From Streptomyces sp. JJ38 (GTDB lineage: Bacteria > Actinomycetota > Actinomycetes > Streptomycetales > Streptomycetaceae), in the NCBI RefSeq assembly GCF_019303475.1, contig NZ_JABLSI010000050.1, positions 1 through 53,546 on the forward strand: a DNA stretch of 53,546 nucleotides, in the 5' to 3' direction. The notes under the pieces are model-generated. The model ran no database searches. It saw nothing but the letters and a program-made list of their open reading frames with translations, and was not told the DNA's origin. A program made the position numbers and the translations under genes. Positions 50,480-53,546 of this stretch are shown here, piece after piece; position 1 is the first letter of the stretch; every line of letters begins with the position of its first letter.

Positions 50480-51886
50480 ATGCTCACGTATGACGTAGAC
50501 ATCTGGTCGATCCGAAAGCGCGCGGGGCGGCCGAAGCCGTACGAGCTGCGCTGGCGGGTCGGCGCCCGCCCGCACTCCAAGAGCTTCAAGCTCAAGCCCC
50601 AGGCTGACGGTCGCCGCTCGGAACTCATGGCGGCGCTCCGTGACCGTGAACAGTTCGACGAGGACACCGGCCTGCCGGCACGTGAACTCGCTGCCCTCAA
50701 CTCTCCCAGCTGGTACGAGCACGCCACCGAATACGTGCTCGTGAAGTGGTCCCGAGCCGCAGCCAAGCACCGCGCCGGGATCGCGGAAGCGCTGGCGGTA
50801 GTCATTCCGACGCTCGTCACGACGCATCGTGGGGCGCCGAAACAGAGGACGATGCGGGCCGCGCTCTACCAGTGGGCGTTTCGCGCCGTCCTCGGGCCCG
50901 ACGGCAAGCTGGTCGCTCGCCATGTCGCCGAAGAGGCCCCGGACGACATCTCGGCTGCGCTCGCATGGCTTTCCCAGCATTCGATGAAGGTGAAGGAGCT
51001 GGAGAATCCGGCACTGCTCCGTCCTGCTCTCGAAGCGCTCTCCCGCCGCTTGGACGGTCAGAAGGCGGCGGAGAACACGGCTCGAAGAAAGCGCATGGTG
51101 CTCAGCAACTTCCTGCGCTACACCGTCGAGGAAAAGGGGCTGCTGTCCGCCAACCCTCTTCGTCGGGTCGACTGGACGCCGCCGCAGACGGAAGACGAGA
51201 TCGACTTCCGGTACGTCCCAGGCCCCGCGCTGGCCCGCCGTCTGATCAACGCCGTGCGGGACTCCGGCCCACGCGGCCGGCACCTCGCCGCCTTCTTCGG
51301 GTGCCTCTACTACGCCGCCATGCGCCCTGGTGAAATCGCTTCGCTGAAGGTCTCGCACTGCACCCTGCCGCCGGATACACCTGCGGCGGCCGAGCAGTGG
51401 GGTGAACTGCTGTTGGGCGAGAGTCGGCCGGAGGTGGGCGGCGGCTGGACAGATGACGGCGCGTCATACGAGGCCCGGGGCCTGAAGCGTCGGGCGAGGA
51501 CGGCGACTCGGTCCGTGCCCATCCCGCCCATCCTCGTGACGATGCTCCGGGACCACATCGCCGCGTACGGCACCGCCGAGGACGGTCGGCTGTTCAAGGC
51601 CGCCCAGGGCGGCCGGGTGCGCTCAACCGAGTACTGCGAGCTGTGGGACGGCGCCCGCAGCGCGGTGCTGTCGGAGCAGGATGCGAAGACGCCTCTGGCG
51701 TCGGTGCCCTACTCGCTCCGCCATGCGGGGGTCTCGCTGTGGATCAAGGCGGGCGTGGACCCGGCTGAGGTCGCCGAGCGGGCGGGGCACAGCATCGCTG
51801 TGCTGTACCGCTTCTACGCGAAGATTCTCAAGGGCGACCAGGCCCGCTCGAACCGGCTCATCGCCCAGGGCCTCGCCGAGGAGTAG
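50480..51886 (+). CDS. Tyrosine integrase of element 2
   Basis: 468 aa from ATG 50480 (GGAG). Catalytic positions: Arg I in YYAAMRPGEIASLK, the box II segment YSLRHAGVSLWIKAG, GHS in RAGHSIAVLYRFYAK with the terminal Tyr. Box II has Tyr where most integrases have the first His (YxLR rather than HxLR), a substitution I believe is tolerated in this actinobacterial subfamily. About 25% of the length before the core is a long N-terminal arm-binding/core-binding region. It ends 143 bp from the att core in tRNA-Ser(TGA). Confidence 0.93.
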   Translation: MLTYDVDIWSIRKRAGRPKPYELRWRVGARPHSKSFKLKPQADGRRSELMAALRDREQFDEDTGLPARELAALNSPSWYEHATEYVLVKWSRAAAKHRAGIAEALAVVIPTLVTTHRGAPKQRTMRAALYQWAFRAVLGPDGKLVARHVAEEAPDDISAALAWLSQHSMKVKELENPALLRPALEALSRRLDGQKAAENTARRKRMVLSNFLRYTVEEKGLLSANPLRRVDWTPPQTEDEIDFRYVPGPALARRLINAVRDSGPRGRHLAAFFGCLYYAAMRPGEIASLKVSHCTLPPDTPAAAEQWGELLLGESRPEVGGGWTDDGASYEARGLKRRARTATRSVPIPPILVTMLRDHIAAYGTAEDGRLFKAAQGGRVRSTEYCELWDGARSAVLSEQDAKTPLASVPYSLRHAGVSLWIKAGVDPAEVAERAGHSIAVLYRFYAKILKGDQARSNRLIAQGLAEE

Positions 51887-51971
51887 GGGCCCTGCCTTGG
51901 CCCACAGATGGCCCATACGTACTGGTCAACGCTGGTACACGGGCGACCCAGGGTGAGACAGGGTGAACGCC

Positions 51972-52004
51972 GAAGGGGTGTCCGTCGTGGACGGGCACCC
52001 CTTC
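51972..52004. terminator. Terminator between integrase and tRNA-Ser
   Basis: A near-perfect stem of about 14 bp (GAAGGGGTGTCCGT with ACGGGCACCCCTTC), small loop, immediately inside the right att site. Confidence 0.7.
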
Positions 52005-52028
52005 TGAGCTGCTATTTCGTTGACCTGG

Positions 52029-52085
52029 GCGGAGGCGGTGGGATTTGAACCCACGGTGACATCGCTGCCACGACGGTTTTCAAGA
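52029..52085. repeat. att site, right end of element 2 (in intact tRNA-Ser)
   Basis: 57 bp identical to 33955-34011; continues here into the complete tRNA gene. Confidence 0.92.
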
Positions 52086-52116
52086 CCGTTCCCTTCGGCC
52101 GCTCGGGCACACCTCC
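52030..52116 (-). tRNA. tRNA-Ser(TGA)
   Basis: 87 nt on the minus strand, class II with a long variable arm. Acceptor GGAGGTG pairs with CGCCTCC; anticodon loop CTTGAAA gives TGA; T arm GGGTTCAAATCC. Its 3' part is the target of element 2. Confidence 0.95.
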
Positions 52117-52159
52117 TCGCGCGGGGCGCCGGGCTCCGCGCGAGGAACAGCCTAACGGT

Positions 52160-53546
52160 TCAGTCGCCGTCGCCCACGCGCTCACCCAGGGTCAGTTCGA
52201 CCTGGGTCTCCTTGCCGTCGCGTTCGTAGGTGAGGGTGACCGTCTCGTCGGGGGTGTGGGTCCAGATCTCGCTGATCAGGGTGGGTCCGCTGTCGATGGG
52301 GGTGCCGTTGAACTTGGTGATGACGTCGCCGGGGCGCAGGCCCGCGCGGTCGGCCGGGCCGCCCGGGGTGACAGCGGGGGCGTCGCCCTCGCCGCGCTCG
52401 GAGATGAGGGCGCCGTTGCCGCTCTGGCGCATCTCGACGGTGGCCCCGATGATCGGGTAGACGGGCTCGCCGGTCTCGATCAGGGTCGTCGCCACGCGCT
52501 TGGCCTGGTCGACGGGGATGGCGAAGCCGAGGCCGATGCTGCCCGCGGGGCCCTCCATCGGGCCACCGCCGCTGGACTGGATGGCGGAGTTGACGCCGAT
52601 CACCTCGCCGTCGGCGTTGAGGAGAGGCCCGCCGGAGTTGCCGGGGTTGATGGAGGCGTCGGTCTGCAGGGCGCTCATGTAGGACGGGGCCGAGCCCTGG
52701 GCGTCGCTGGAGGCCACGGGGCGGTTGAGCGCGGACACGATGCCCGTGGTGACCGTTCCGGAGAGGCCGAAGGGGGCGCCGATGGCGATGGTGGAGTCGC
52801 CGACGGCCACGTCGTCGGAGTCGCCGAGCGGGAGCGGGGTGAGGGTGGCGCCGTCGGGGTCGCTGAGCTTGATGACGGCGATGTCGTAGCCCTCGGCGCG
52901 GCCGACGACCTGGGCGTCGTACTGCTTGCCGTCGGAGAAGACGACGTTGAGGTCCGCGCCCCGGGCGGCGCTGGCCACGACGTGGTTGTTGGTGAGGATG
53001 TGGCCCTGCTTGTCGAAGACGAAGCCGGTGCCCGTACCGCCGCCGCGGTTCTCGCTGCCGCCGTTGACCTGGATGGTGACGACGCTGGGCAGGGCCTCCT
53101 GCGCGATGCCGGCGACGGAGTCCGGCGCCCGGTTCAGGGTTCGCTGGCCCTCGGACGAGGAGGACTCGACGGTCTCCGAAGTGCTGTCGGCGCGGTCGGC
53201 GGCCCAGTAGCCGACGCCTCCGCCGACGCCGCCGGCGATGAGCGCGGCGACGACGAGGGCGGCGATGAGGGGGCCGCGGCGCTTGCGCGGGGCGGGCGGT
53301 GGCAGCGGGGCGCCCCAGGGCTGGGCGAAGCCCGGCCCACCGGGGCCGTATCCGCCGCCGGAGCCGTCGTGGCCGTGTCTGCCGGCACCCGGGCCGTGTG
53401 GTTCCTGTGGGCCGTGGTGCCCGGTGGGGCTGCCGGGCGGCGGGGAGGCGGGAGGCGGGCCCCAGCCGCCCGAGCCGTGCTGGGCCGTCGGCGCGGGAGT
53501 GGCCACGTGGCCGGGGGAGGCAGGGGGCGAGGTGGGGGCGGCCGGG
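52160..53546 (-). CDS. HtrA/DegP-type trypsin-like protease with PDZ domain, 5' truncated
   Basis: The frame is open to the window edge; GTG 53506 lacks a ribosome binding site, so the true start probably lies beyond. Order: Pro/Gly-rich cytoplasmic tail, basic stop (PRKRRG), one membrane helix (LIAALVVAALIAGGVGGGVG), then the protease domain with His (TNNHVV), Asp (GYDIAVIKL) and Ser (NPGNSGGPLL), and a C-terminal PDZ (PGGPADRAGLRPGDVITKFN). Family knowledge: a membrane-anchored extracytoplasmic quality-control protease. All catalytic residues are present. Confidence 0.93.
   Translation of the reverse strand, partial: PAAPTSPPASPGHVATPAPTAQHGSGGWGPPPASPPPGSPTGHHGPQEPHGPGAGRHGHDGSGGGYGPGGPGFAQPWGAPLPPPAPRKRRGPLIAALVVAALIAGGVGGGVGYWAADRADSTSETVESSSSEGQRTLNRAPDSVAGIAQEALPSVVTIQVNGGSENRGGGTGTGFVFDKQGHILTNNHVVASAARGADLNVVFSDGKQYDAQVVGRAEGYDIAVIKLSDPDGATLTPLPLGDSDDVAVGDSTIAIGAPFGLSGTVTTGIVSALNRPVASSDAQGSAPSYMSALQTDASINPGNSGGPLLNADGEVIGVNSAIQSSGGGPMEGPAGSIGLGFAIPVDQAKRVATTLIETGEPVYPIIGATVEMRQSGNGALISERGEGDAPAVTPGGPADRAGLRPGDVITKFNGTPIDSGPTLISEIWTHTPDETVTLTYERDGKETQVELTLGERVGDGD

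Larger units (their letters stand above)
33955..52085. mobile_element. Integrative element 2 (AICE) in tRNA-Ser(TGA)
   Basis: About 18.1 kb between 57-bp tRNA-derived direct repeats. The right two thirds is a single rightward operon of small proteins, Spd-like, FtsK-like, prim-pol, DUF3631 ATPase, excisionase and integrase, which is the SLP1/prim-pol type of AICE rather than the RepSA type of element 1. The left third has lower-GC cargo with several unusual repeats. One core gene (41865-42255) is frameshifted; the others look intact. Confidence 0.92.

Overview
The window is high-GC actinobacterial DNA, almost certainly a Streptomyces chromosome. Indicators are third-position GC near saturation, GTG/TTG starts, GGAGG-type ribosome binding sites, ATGA/GTGA gene overlaps, an AfsR/SARP-type NB-ARC-TPR regulator, an SSI-family protease inhibitor, a DUF5753/DUF397 regulator pair and pSAM2-type integrative elements.

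Layout. (1) 1-7.5 kb, chromosome: the 3' part of an AfsR-like regulator, a Tat-exported extensin/M15-like protein, a DUF4352-type lipoprotein, an RsbW-like ATPase overlapping a small Cys-rich gene, an XRE-TPR regulator and a NUDIX gene broken by two compensating frameshifts. (2) 7,497-21,765: integrative element 1, bounded by 44-bp direct repeats that are the 3' part of tRNA-Arg(ACG). It carries integrase, excisionase, a RepSA-type initiator, DUF2637/Spd, FtsK-like Tra, an SCO3933-like regulator and a GntR regulator with its operator. Its cargo is a DUF5753-DUF397 pair, a second-type histidyl-tRNA synthetase with a 203-aa partner, and an 817-aa PD-(D/E)XK protein of lower GC. (3) 21.8-33.9 kb, chromosome: tRNA-Ser(GCT), an SSI inhibitor, a 1,333-aa PAS protein resembling a degenerate hybrid kinase, a fatty-acyl-CoA ligase, a SigE-type ECF sigma factor, a small secreted protein, DedA, an MscS-like membrane protein and a MerR/membrane-protein pair. 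(4) 33,955-52,085: integrative element 2, bounded by 57-bp direct repeats of tRNA-Ser(TGA). Its left third is cargo: a pair of long hairpin repeats in front of a winged-helix protein, a proteasome-like Ntn hydrolase, a long inverted repeat, and a GntR-GNAT pair. The right two thirds form one rightward transfer/replication operon: small proteins, Spd, a membrane protein, FtsK, prim-pol, DUF3631 ATPase, excisionase and integrase. (5) 52.1 kb to the end: tRNA-Ser(TGA) and a 5'-truncated HtrA/DegP-type protease.

How it works together. Both elements have actinomycete AICE architecture: double-stranded DNA translocation by an FtsK-like protein, their own replication genes, tRNA-directed tyrosine integrases and GntR-type control. 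The intact tRNA lies beside the integrase in both, and the truncated copy marks the distal end. The most novel material is cargo: the HisRS/203-aa operon and nuclease-like gene of element 1, and the hairpin-repeat/winged-helix/Ntn-hydrolase segment of element 2. All functional assignments are by reading motifs; no database search was run.
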